In this document: positions 42,407 through 50,716 of the stretch, piece after piece
How positions within the stretch are numbered: the first letter of the stretch is position 1
Layout: every line of letters starts with the position of its first letter
Source: Acidobacteriaceae bacterium
Lineage (GTDB): Bacteria; Acidobacteriota; Terriglobia; Terriglobales; Acidobacteriaceae
Reading direction: 5' to 3'
Assembly (NCBI GenBank): GCA_021323655.1
Contig: JAJPKO010000055.1
Coordinates: 16,399-80,398 of the forward strand
Length of the DNA stretch: 64,000 nucleotides
The notes under the pieces: model-generated
Told to the model about the DNA's origin: nothing
Seen by the model: the letters and a program-made list of their open reading frames with translations, nothing else
Database searches by the model: none
Translations under genes and position numbers: made by a program

Positions 42407-45400
42407 TTACAGTGACGTGTGGACAGCGGAATCATTGTGGGTTGGGTTTGAGTTCTCATCGCGAGGAGCCAGTGTCCCTCGTTTTATCGCCCGCTCTTTC
42501 ATCATCACGAAGAAAACGGGCACAAGGATGAGAACGTGGATAGTCGAAGTGATCATGCCTCCAACGATGGGAGCGGCAATTGGCTTCATGACGTCTGAAC
42601 CGATCCCCGATTCCCAGAGGATCGGGACAAGGCTCGCCAAGACGGCACTAACGGTCATCAGCTTGGGCCGCAAACGTTGCACGGCGCCTTCGATCGCTGC
42701 GGCCTCTACGTCGGCATTGGTCAAAGTCGCTCCGGAATGCAGCTTATGATCCAACGCCTCATGGAGATACACCACCATAACCACGCCGGTCTCCACTGCA
42801 ATCCCAAACAGAGCAATATAGCCGACCGCCACGGCGACGCTGAAGTTGTACTTCAGCAGCCACTGCAGGAGCAGCCCTCCGCTCATCGCATAGATGGTAG
42901 GAAAGATAAGAACGAGCGCCTCCGTGACCGAATGAAAGACCAGATAAAGCAGCAGGAAGATCACAAAAAAAACAACCGGAAGGATCAGGCGAAGCCGTTG
43001 CTTGGCGCGCAGCTCAAGTTCATACTCACCTGACCAATGAAACGAGTAGTTTGCAGGCAGCTCAATCTTTTCATGAAGGAGCTTGTCCGCTTGGGCAACG
43101 AAACCCCCATAGTCCGTGTTTTTGAGATCGATGTAGATATAACCCGTGAGTGCGCCGTCCTCGTCACGAATCATGGCGGGGCCGTGGGTGAACGATGCTT
43201 TCGCCACCTGTCCGAGCGGAATCTGCGCTCCCGAGGGAGTTCCAATGAGAACGCTTCGCATTCGCTCTGCATTGTCACGGAAATCTCTCTGGTAGCGGAC
43301 ATTGATGGGATAGCGTTCGCGGCCCTCGATGTTTTCAGCGATGTTCTGTCCACCGATACCGGACTCCACAGCGGTCTGCACATCGGCGATCGTCAGGCCA
43401 TAGCGAGCGGTTTCGTCCCGGTTGACATCAACGTTCACGTAAAAGCCCTGCGCCACTTTCTCTGAAAAAACAGAACGTACCTGCGGAAGTCCCGAGAGCG
43501 CGTTCTGAATCTGCGAGGCAAGCTGCTGAATGCCGTCGACGTTCGCGCCCTGTACCTTCAGCCCAAGGGGCGTTTTGATGCCGGTCAGTTCCATATCCAG
43601 GCGGTTCTCAACCGGCATCGTCCAAGTGTTCGAGAGTCCGGGAAACTGCAGCTTCTCATCCATTTGCTGAATGAGAGTGTCGTATGTCATCCCTGCGGGC
43701 CACTGCTCCCGCGGCTTCAGCATGACGGTGGTGTCGTACATATCGAGTGGCGCGTTGTCGGTCGCACTGTCGGAACGGCCCACGGCGCCAAAGACACTCG
43801 CCACCTCGGGAAAAGAGCGAAGGATCCGGTCCTGTTCCTGCAGAAGCACCTTGGCCTGTTCGATGGAGATCCCGGGAAGCGCCGTTGGCATGTACAGCGA
43901 GGAACCCTCGAATAGCGGCGGCATGAACTGACTTCCCAGTCGCAGTGCGAGTGGAAACGTCACGATCAGGAAGATCACGTTGACAGCGATGGTCAGCCAG
44001 CGAAAGCGCAGACAGAACTTCAAAATCGGCAAATAGATGGCTTGCGTTATCCGTGAGATTGGGTTCCGCTGCTCCGGTCGCAATCTGCCACGGATCAGTA
44101 TCACCATCAGTACCGGGACCAGCGTGATGGCAAGAATCGAAGAGGACCCGACCGCTAACGTCTTGGTCCACGCAAGCGGCCGGAACATGCGTCCTTCCTG
44201 CGCTTCAAGAAGAAACACCGGAAGGAAGGACACAACAATGATCAACAACGAAAAGAAGAGCGCAGGACCGACCTGTTTCGCTGCGCCAATGAGAATTCGT
44301 CGACGTTCTGGCTCCGAGACTGGCCCCTGACCATGTTCCTGGCGCTCGGAGAGATGACGATACCCGTTCTCGACCATCACAATCGACGCATCCACAAGTA
44401 CGCCGATTGCAAGTGCAAGGCCGCCAAGCGACATGATGTTCGACGTCACGCCCAGCCAGTACATGGGGATGAAGGAGACGAGCACCGCGATCGGGAGAGC
44501 GAGAATGGCTATCAGCGCGGATCGGAAATGGAACAGGAAGACGATGATCACCAGGCTCACGATGATCGCCTCTTCCAGCAAATCGCGCTGCAGCGTTTTG
44601 ATCGAGGCTTCAATCAGCTCTGAGCGGTCGTATCCGGGCATGATCTGAACGCCCGGAGGAAGCGAAGGCGCGACCTCATGGAGCTTCCGTTTGACGGCGT
44701 TAATCACTTCAAGAGCGTTCATGCCCTGACGCATGACAATGATGCCGCCAACGGTCTCACCCTCACCGTTCCATTCGGCAACACCTTCGCGAATGTCCGG
44801 ACCGAAGCTCACTGTGCCAAGGTCGCGCAGCATGACCGGTGTGCCGTTCTTGCTGCCGACCGCAACTTTGCCGAGATCGTCGAGAGAGCGTAGATAGCCA
44901 AGTCCGCGAATCATGTACTCTGCGCCGCTCAGGTCGAGGAGGCGCCCGCCGACTTCGTTGGTGCTCATCTTTACTTTGTCGATGACCGTGGAGAGCGGAA
45001 TGTCATAAGCCAACAACTTATTCGGATCGAGCTGCACTTGGTATTGCCGAACAAAGCCCCCAATGGTCGCAACCTCGGCCACTCCGGGAACAGTTTCGAG
45101 GGCGTAGCGGAGATGCCAGTCCTGCAAGCTGCGCAAGTCGGCAAGACTTTGCTTCCCGCTCTTGTCCACAATTGCGTACTCGTAGACCCAGCCGGCCCCG
45201 GTTGCGTCGGGGCCAATGACCGGATGGACGTTTGTCGGCAATTTTCCGCTGATCTGCTGTAGGTACTCGATCACCCGCGAGCGCGCCCAGTAGAGGTCCG
45301 TGCCATCTTCGAATACGACGTAGACGTAGGAGTCCCCGAACATTGTCTGGGCACGGACCGCTTTCACATGCGGCGCGGCCAGTAGACTGGTAACAATTGG

Positions 45401-45601
45401 ATACGTGACCTGATCTTCGATCACATCCGGCGGCTCGCCTTCCCAGCTGGTGTGGACGATCACCTGCACGTCCGAAATATCCGGCAGGGCATCAAGCGGC
45501 ACGTGCTGCAGTGACCAGATCCCGGCGAGCGTCAACAACAGAACAGCGGTGAACACAAGAAATCGATTGTGCGCGCAAGCTTCAATGACTCTTGAGAGCA
45601 T
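42407..45601 (-). CDS. cusA: CusA-type heavy-metal RND efflux pump, second copy
   Basis: A 1064-residue inner-membrane RND exporter. It opens with ACAHNRFLVFTAVLLLTL and DALPDISDVQVIV, has the TM4 motif GVLVDASIVMVENGYRHLSE of the Cu/Ag branch, GSQFMPPLFEGSSLYMPTAL, and a periplasmic TWTMPVENRLDMELTG. It is the third gene of a complete cusCBA set with overlaps cusC-cusB (ATGA) and cusB-cusA (TAATG). Cu(I)/Ag(I) export to the outside is the family role. Confidence 0.95.
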   Translation of the reverse strand: MLSRVIEACAHNRFLVFTAVLLLTLAGIWSLQHVPLDALPDISDVQVIVHTSWEGEPPDVIEDQVTYPIVTSLLAAPHVKAVRAQTMFGDSYVYVVFEDGTDLYWARSRVIEYLQQISGKLPTNVHPVIGPDATGAGWVYEYAIVDKSGKQSLADLRSLQDWHLRYALETVPGVAEVATIGGFVRQYQVQLDPNKLLAYDIPLSTVIDKVKMSTNEVGGRLLDLSGAEYMIRGLGYLRSLDDLGKVAVGSKNGTPVMLRDLGTVSFGPDIREGVAEWNGEGETVGGIIVMRQGMNALEVINAVKRKLHEVAPSLPPGVQIMPGYDRSELIEASIKTLQRDLLEEAIIVSLVIIVFLFHFRSALIAILALPIAVLVSFIPMYWLGVTSNIMSLGGLALAIGVLVDASIVMVENGYRHLSERQEHGQGPVSEPERRRILIGAAKQVGPALFFSLLIIVVSFLPVFLLEAQEGRMFRPLAWTKTLAVGSSSILAITLVPVLMVILIRGRLRPEQRNPISRITQAIYLPILKFCLRFRWLTIAVNVIFLIVTFPLALRLGSQFMPPLFEGSSLYMPTALPGISIEQAKVLLQEQDRILRSFPEVASVFGAVGRSDSATDNAPLDMYDTTVMLKPREQWPAGMTYDTLIQQMDEKLQFPGLSNTWTMPVENRLDMELTGIKTPLGLKVQGANVDGIQQLASQIQNALSGLPQVRSVFSEKVAQGFYVNVDVNRDETARYGLTIADVQTAVESGIGGQNIAENIEGRERYPINVRYQRDFRDNAERMRSVLIGTPSGAQIPLGQVAKASFTHGPAMIRDEDGALTGYIYIDLKNTDYGGFVAQADKLLHEKIELPANYSFHWSGEYELELRAKQRLRLILPVVFFVIFLLLYLVFHSVTEALVLIFPTIYAMSGGLLLQWLLKYNFSVAVAVGYIALFGIAVETGVVMVVYLHEALDHKLHSGATLTNADVEAAAIEGAVQRLRPKLMTVSAVLASLVPILWESGIGSDVMKPIAAPIVGGMITSTIHVLILVPVFFVMMKERAIKRGTLAPRDENSNPTHNDSAVHTSL

Positions 45602-47190
45602 TACATCCCTCCTGTCGCGTTTACGCGCAGTTGTCTCGTCGCGAGGGTTTGACCATTCTTCTGGACCGTAATTGTGACCTGCCAGGTTCCACCAGAATCT
45701 AACCGTCCGTTGCCCTCATACAGACCGTTGCCTTTGTCGGCGAGTTTGGCAGTCGTGTTCATTGCTGCCATTCCCATGGCCGGCATCGCAGCCATGTAGA
45801 ACGTGACCGTCACCTCAGCTCCAGCGACGGGAGTTCCATCCGCCCCCGAAAGCTTTACGTGAAACACATTGTTTCCTTTCTGCGGCGGATTGGGATCCGT
45901 CGTGAACTCGATGGCCGCTTTTGCCGCCGCAGGGGCATTGGGTTGGGGTGCATTGGCCCCGGCGCCGGGTGGAGGCGGCGCAAACGAGCCCGCTGCCGAC
46001 TGCAGTTGGCTCTCTGAGTCGATCAGGAAATTCGCAGACGTGACGATGGACTGATGCGGTTTGAGTCCCTTTAGCACGACAAACTGATCGCCAACTCGAG
46101 GTCCAACGCCAACCTCCTTCGGCTCCAGATTGCCGTTTCCCTGGTTCAGGAATATGAGTTGCCGCGTACCGGACTGGAAGACGGCTGATGCCGGCACGAC
46201 CAACTGGCGCCCCAGATTGGTCTTGAGGTCCACATTGATGAACATGCCGGGTTTCAGCTTGAGACCTGCGTTTGCGATCGCCAGCCGCACACGAACGGTG
46301 CGTGTCGCCATGTCCACTTGCGGGAGAATGTCTTCGATTCGTCCAGAAAAGGTCTGGCCGGGGTAGGAATCGACAGTAATGGCCGCAACGTCGCCCGGCT
46401 TTAACCGGCCGATGTCATCCTGGAAGATCTGGGCGTAAACCCAGACACGCGAGAGATCGGCAACCGTATAAAGTCGGGTTGACGGCTCCACGTACATGTT
46501 GGGCAGAGCATTCCGTTCCGTGATATATCCGCTCACAGGCGAGTTGATGGTGAGATCGGTAATTGGCTTGCCGTTCTCCTTCAGTTTCGCGATTTCGCTC
46601 TGCGGGATTTCCCATTGTTCGAGGCGCTGCTCGGCTGCCGATGACAAGGTTGCCGCTCCGGATGAAACCCCATCGACGCTGCTTGACTGCAGCAGCTTTT
46701 GATTCTGCTGAGCCAGCAGATATTCCTGCTGAGTCGCAACCAGTTCGGGACTGTAGACCGTGAAGAGCGGTTGCCCCTTGCGCACAAATTGGTAGGTGGC
46801 GTTGGCGAAGACGTTACGGATATAGCCAGGGAACCGCACCTGCACATACGAGACAAGACGCTCGTCGATATCTACCGTGCCTGTCGCGCGAATGTCATCA
46901 CTCAGCGTTTTGTACTCAGCCGTGCCCGTCGTCACGCCGATGCTTTGCATCCTCTCGGGTGTGAGCTGAACCGGCATAAGCTGCGTCTCAGCCTTTTGCT
47001 CCGACATGCTCGAAGTGGGCTTCTGGGCGTCAGCGGGTGGACCGCTTGCCGCTGGTTGCACATCCCCACCCATCGGTAAATTCGAATGTCCCCCGTGCTT
47101 CCCGGAGTACGAACGATAAGCGAGCGCGCCCGCAATCACAGCAATGACTGCGAGCCAAACGAGTGAAGTTCTGATGACGTATTTGTTCAT
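45601..47190 (-). CDS. cusB: CusB-type membrane-fusion protein with C-terminal YtkA-like domain
   Basis: A 529-residue periplasmic adaptor. After an N-terminal membrane anchor and a His/Met-containing linker (GKHGGHSNLPMGGD) comes the CusB core (VRFPGYIRNVFANATYQFVR, LINSPVSGYI-like hairpin region, LSRVWVYAQIFQDDIGRL). From about residue 425 a second domain follows (VFHVKLSGADGTPVAGAEVT, FYMAAMPAMGMAAMNTTAKL, GTWQVTITV), which matches FixH/YtkA-like domains and carries Met residues that could bind Cu(I). It links CusA to the TolC-type duct. Confidence 0.92.
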   Translation of the reverse strand: MNKYVIRTSLVWLAVIAVIAGALAYRSYSGKHGGHSNLPMGGDVQPAASGPPADAQKPTSSMSEQKAETQLMPVQLTPERMQSIGVTTGTAEYKTLSDDIRATGTVDIDERLVSYVQVRFPGYIRNVFANATYQFVRKGQPLFTVYSPELVATQQEYLLAQQNQKLLQSSSVDGVSSGAATLSSAAEQRLEQWEIPQSEIAKLKENGKPITDLTINSPVSGYITERNALPNMYVEPSTRLYTVADLSRVWVYAQIFQDDIGRLKPGDVAAITVDSYPGQTFSGRIEDILPQVDMATRTVRVRLAIANAGLKLKPGMFINVDLKTNLGRQLVVPASAVFQSGTRQLIFLNQGNGNLEPKEVGVGPRVGDQFVVLKGLKPHQSIVTSANFLIDSESQLQSAAGSFAPPPPGAGANAPQPNAPAAAKAAIEFTTDPNPPQKGNNVFHVKLSGADGTPVAGAEVTVTFYMAAMPAMGMAAMNTTAKLADKGNGLYEGNGRLDSGGTWQVTITVQKNGQTLATRQLRVNATGGM

Positions 47191-48449
47191 CGCAGTGTCG
47201 CTCCTGTCAGCGATTCGAGATGAGCCAGTGCTACCTCGTGGTCCTCAAGGGTCTGAGCGTATTCGAGCTTCAAATTCAGAACGTCTGTAAAGTAGTTGAC
47301 GATGTGAACGAATTCCTCGCGATTAGACCCGTAGGCGCTCAAGGCGGCCCTGTACGCCGCGTCGGATTGCGGAATCAGGCCCTCACGGTAGTCCTTCAGC
47401 AGTTCCTCGTCGCTCGTTGCCTGCACATAGTCCTGCTGAACCTGAGCAAGCTGTTGCTGGAGATGCGCGTCGAGGGTGCGCTGTGATGCTGAGAGATGTT
47501 CCTGGGCTTCAGCGATCTCGGCGTTCACGCGCTTCTTTCGCGGGAAACGGACATCGAACGTGAACATGTAGTAGTCCCGGTACTTACGGTCGGTGTTCTG
47601 GTACATGTACCCGACTTCGAAATCCGGCTTGCCTTCACGTTTGGCCGACGCCACCTGCGCATCCTGCTTCGCAATTGACTTTGCATCGACCAGAATCTGC
47701 GGATTGTTCTGCCGAACCATCGCAAGCAGATCGGCAGAGGTCTGCTTTAACGGGCTTTCGGTTAAGTCCTCCGTCACGATGTCTGGCGAAGCCTGATCCC
47801 GATTGAGCAAGCCCTTCAGGTGTGCCTGCGCCTGCCACATTTGCTGGTGGTGCATCGTGATTTCGCGCACGACCTTGGTTCGCTCCACCTGTGCTTGCAG
47901 AACATCCTGCTGCATACCCTGGCCGACTCGATAATGCGCTTCGGCATCCTGAATGAGTTGATCGAGAGCCGCCTCGTTCTGACGCAGGATGCCAAGCGTT
48001 TGCTGCAGGTACGCGAGTTGAATGTAGTCGGCCTTGATCGAGTCGGCGATACTCGTCGTCGCCATCTCCACTTCAGCTTGCTTTGTATCGGCGTCGCGTT
48101 CGGCGACTTTTCCACGCAGCCCGAGCTTGCCGGGGTAGGGCAGTTCCTGAGAGGCTCCAATCCCGATATACGAAAAGTCACTGTTCGTATATCCAGCGAA
48201 GGGTTTCGGGCTGCCGACGCCGAACTGCTGGTAGGTGACCTTCGGATCAGGCAACGTAGTCACCTGCGGGGTCATTTGCCGGGCGGCTCGGGCCTCGTGA
48301 TCGGCGGCTGAGATTTGCGGATTGTTCGCCTCGGCCTCGGCCAGAATTTGGGATAAAGGCGTCGGACTGCCCACCGCCGGCTGTTGGGCCAAAGCGGAAA
48401 GCCCGGCAACCGCCACAAAAGCGGCGGCCGCGAAAGAGACCACATTCAT
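47187..48449 (-). CDS. cusC: CusC/TolC-family outer-membrane factor
   Basis: A 420-residue exported protein of the TolC family: signal MNVVSFAAAAFVAVAGLSAL, then two repeated helical hairpin domains (LAEAEANNPQISAADHEARA, PYPGKLGLRGKVAERDADT, LEYAQTLEDHEVALAHLESL). It forms the outer-membrane channel of the efflux complex. No lipobox is visible, unlike classical CusC. ATG 48449 has GGAG six bases upstream; the upstream in-frame TTG is less likely. It is the first efflux gene of the set. Confidence 0.9.
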   Translation of the reverse strand: MNVVSFAAAAFVAVAGLSALAQQPAVGSPTPLSQILAEAEANNPQISAADHEARAARQMTPQVTTLPDPKVTYQQFGVGSPKPFAGYTNSDFSYIGIGASQELPYPGKLGLRGKVAERDADTKQAEVEMATTSIADSIKADYIQLAYLQQTLGILRQNEAALDQLIQDAEAHYRVGQGMQQDVLQAQVERTKVVREITMHHQQMWQAQAHLKGLLNRDQASPDIVTEDLTESPLKQTSADLLAMVRQNNPQILVDAKSIAKQDAQVASAKREGKPDFEVGYMYQNTDRKYRDYYMFTFDVRFPRKKRVNAEIAEAQEHLSASQRTLDAHLQQQLAQVQQDYVQATSDEELLKDYREGLIPQSDAAYRAALSAYGSNREEFVHIVNYFTDVLNLKLEYAQTLEDHEVALAHLESLTGATLR

Positions 48450-48539
48450 GCGGGACTCCAATTCTCAAGTGCAGTTCAAACACTCACCGGAACGCAGAAA
48501 TGCGTTAACTCCCGGCAAGACTCGAGAGAATGGAGCGGA

Positions 48540-48929
48540 CTAGATTCTCAGAACGGAAATGGTCGAAGGCGGTGATTGCGGCGGCGAATAGTCGTGATGT
48601 TCCACCCATCCCGTCAAAGAAGAGAACGGGTTCAGCAACTCGGAAGCAGCCAGCAGGCTCATCGGAATTGCAACCGCAACCGAGTGGAGAGAGTCTGCCT
48701 TTGTGGTCGGAACAGCGTAACTGGTCCGCGGCGCCTTTTGGCAGCAACCATGGGATGCGGACATGCCCATTTGCTCGCACTGATTGTGCATCATGCGGCA
48801 GCAGGCACGCTCTTCGGTGGTCATGGGCGCACTCGGTGTCATGCAAGCCATGGCGGGTGACACAAAGGTTGCCGCCAACAAAACCAAGACTCCGAGTTGG
48901 CGCAGTATTCTCACTCGCCCTTCTAGCAT
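48540..48929 (-). CDS. Small exported Cys/Met/His protein at the head of cusCBA
   Basis: A 129-residue exported protein: signal (about 8-28), then ACMTPSAPMTTEERACCRMM, HNQCEQMGMSASHGCCQK and a C-terminus PPQSPPSTISVLRI. The Cys and Met cluster points to Cu(I)/Ag(I) binding in the periplasm, perhaps as a metal scavenger or donor for CusB. The layout and the LRI tail are shared with the 32986 protein. AGGGAG precedes ATG 48929. Confidence 0.65.
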   Translation of the reverse strand: MLEGRVRILRQLGVLVLLAATFVSPAMACMTPSAPMTTEERACCRMMHNQCEQMGMSASHGCCQKAPRTSYAVPTTKADSLHSVAVAIPMSLLAASELLNPFSSLTGWVEHHDYSPPQSPPSTISVLRI

Positions 48930-49077
48930 ATCTGAACTCCCTAATTGGTTCGACCCTCAAGCGTCTCGAGAAAAAGGGGAGGCCAATTGGCTTTCGACAG
49001 CCAAGGTCTTTGCGAGCACGATCGGCGTTCCCGAATTGCGACCAAATCGGTCCGATATGTAGAATGATCGTATCGTG

Positions 49078-50043
49078 ATGTCTTCGACCAGCACGCTCCA
49101 AATACTCCAGAAAAAGAAGCAAGCTTCCCGTATCTTGTTGATTCCTTGTGTCGTGCTTGTCGCGGCCCTGATGGTGTGGCAAGGGATCGCCACCTCTGGG
49201 AATCCCAACCCTTTTGCTCGCCATGCCGGCTCTCTCGCGCAAGTTTTTGATATCGGCGTCTTGGTCTTTCGGGAAGGACTTGAATGCATCTTGGTGCTTA
49301 CGGCAATCACCGCCAGCATGGCCAGGTCGGATCAGGCGTATCGGCGTCCCGTCGCCGCCGGTGTCGGCGTTGCTTCGCTGGCGACGCTTCTGACCTGGTT
49401 CGTTGCCGTTGGGATTGTCAACGACCTGACCCAGAATTTTGACGCGCTCTACATTCAGGCAGGCACAGGGCTGTTGGCGATTCTCGTTCTCCTCGTCGTC
49501 ATGAATTGGTTCTTCCACAAGGTGTACTGGACTGGCTGGATTTCCCTGCACAACAAGCGTAAGCACGACCTGATCAAGAGTGCTGAAGAACAGACCACGT
49601 CGCGACGGCGAGTGCTTTACGGGATGGCCGTGCTAGGTTTCACCTCGTTCTATCGGGAGGGTGTGGAAGTGGTTTTGTTCCTCCAGAGCTACCGATTGAA
49701 GCTTGGTGGAAAGCCAGTCCTACTCGGAGTGCTGGTCGGCCTGACGCTCACCGGCATTGTTGCCGCGCTGACCTTCCTGGCACATCGCAAGCTACCCTAC
49801 AAGAAAATGCTGGTGCTCACGGGCATCCTGCTCGGAGTCGTGCTGCTCGTGATGGTCGGTGAACAAGCTCAGGAAATGCAGCTGGCACACTGGCTACCAA
49901 CAACCGAAATACCCTGGCTCGCGCAGTTTCTCCCCGGTTGGATGGGGCTCTGGTTTTCGGTGTATCCGACGGTACAAACCCTGGCGGCTCAGGCCATCGC
50001 AGGCGTGCTCGTGATTGGTTCCTATTTTGCGGCCCAGCGTTGA
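49078..50043 (+). CDS. FTR1-family iron permease
   Basis: A 321-residue membrane protein with about seven helices and both FTR1 iron motifs, REGLE (65-69) and REGVE (193-197). Family members move Fe(II)/Fe(III) into the cell, usually with a periplasmic oxidase or DUF2318-type partner. Neither is adjacent here; a multicopper oxidase (33529) and a DUF2318 protein (4648) exist elsewhere in the window. It is transcribed divergently from the cus operon. GTG 49075 is an alternative start. Confidence 0.88.
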   Translation: MSSTSTLQILQKKKQASRILLIPCVVLVAALMVWQGIATSGNPNPFARHAGSLAQVFDIGVLVFREGLECILVLTAITASMARSDQAYRRPVAAGVGVASLATLLTWFVAVGIVNDLTQNFDALYIQAGTGLLAILVLLVVMNWFFHKVYWTGWISLHNKRKHDLIKSAEEQTTSRRRVLYGMAVLGFTSFYREGVEVVLFLQSYRLKLGGKPVLLGVLVGLTLTGIVAALTFLAHRKLPYKKMLVLTGILLGVVLLVMVGEQAQEMQLAHWLPTTEIPWLAQFLPGWMGLWFSVYPTVQTLAAQAIAGVLVIGSYFAAQR

Positions 50044-50116
50044 TTTCTGACAGAACCAGAGGATTCTGCGCACTGCGTGACGCGGTGCGACTAGAATCGT
50101 CACCGAGGATTCCACT

Positions 50117-50497
50117 ATGACTTACTCCAAGCACTCATCGCGTCCTCCTGAGGAAGTGGAACAGAGGCTGGCCGACGCAGCCGCACGGCACAAATTCGGG
50201 ATTCTACATATTCACGACCTAAGACAGACGCTGGAATCGAAAGGGATTCATCTTGGCTCCGAATGCAGAGTGTACGATGTCTGCAATCCGCAAGCCGCGT
50301 TCAAGGCCCTGAACACAGACATGAGGGTATCGACCGTTCTACCCTGCAGAATCTCCGTCTTTAGTGAAGGGGCCGGTTGCACGATTGCGGCTGTACGGCC
50401 GACATCGATGCTTGAAGCGACCGGCCTGAAAGACGTCGCGGCTCTTGCCAAAGAAGTCGAACGCGAGGTCCTCGCCATCATCGATGAAGCTGCGTAG
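50117..50497 (+). CDS. DUF302 protein, copy 3
   Basis: A 126-residue soluble protein with a canonical DUF302 layout: EEVEQRLADAAARHKFGILH, HDLRQTLESKGIHLGSECRV, the motif CNPQAAFKALN and VSTVLPCRISVFSEG. The Cys pair in CNP and LPC is the usual conserved pair. It is closer to the standard family than the two divergent copies at 18485 and 26685. It follows the FTR1 gene by 73 bases on the same strand. The 219 bases after it, before the convergent ATPase gene, contain no gene. Confidence 0.88.
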   Translation: MTYSKHSSRPPEEVEQRLADAAARHKFGILHIHDLRQTLESKGIHLGSECRVYDVCNPQAAFKALNTDMRVSTVLPCRISVFSEGAGCTIAAVRPTSMLEATGLKDVAALAKEVEREVLAIIDEAA

Positions 50498-50716
50498 AAA
50501 CGAGTGATCGCAGCGAAGCAATGACTTACTCACCCGTGCGAGCGGCGAGTTCTCGCATTCGCTCTGGGGTTGAAATGTAGCCATGTGCGTTACTGGCTCA
50601 ACTGCAGAGCGATCGGCCAAGGGCAATCGGCACACCAAAACGCCCCCATTGCCGTAGTCTCAGGCACTGATAGGCAGTCTTTCAGCCCCGATCTAGGCCC
50701 GGGGCGACCTGCGAGG

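Noticed and set aside
50640..50680. TGCCG-N7-AGGCA palindrome in the gap between DUF302 copy 3 and the ATPase gene
   Set aside because: Arm spacing is seven, not six, and the region is between convergent gene ends with no promoter to serve.
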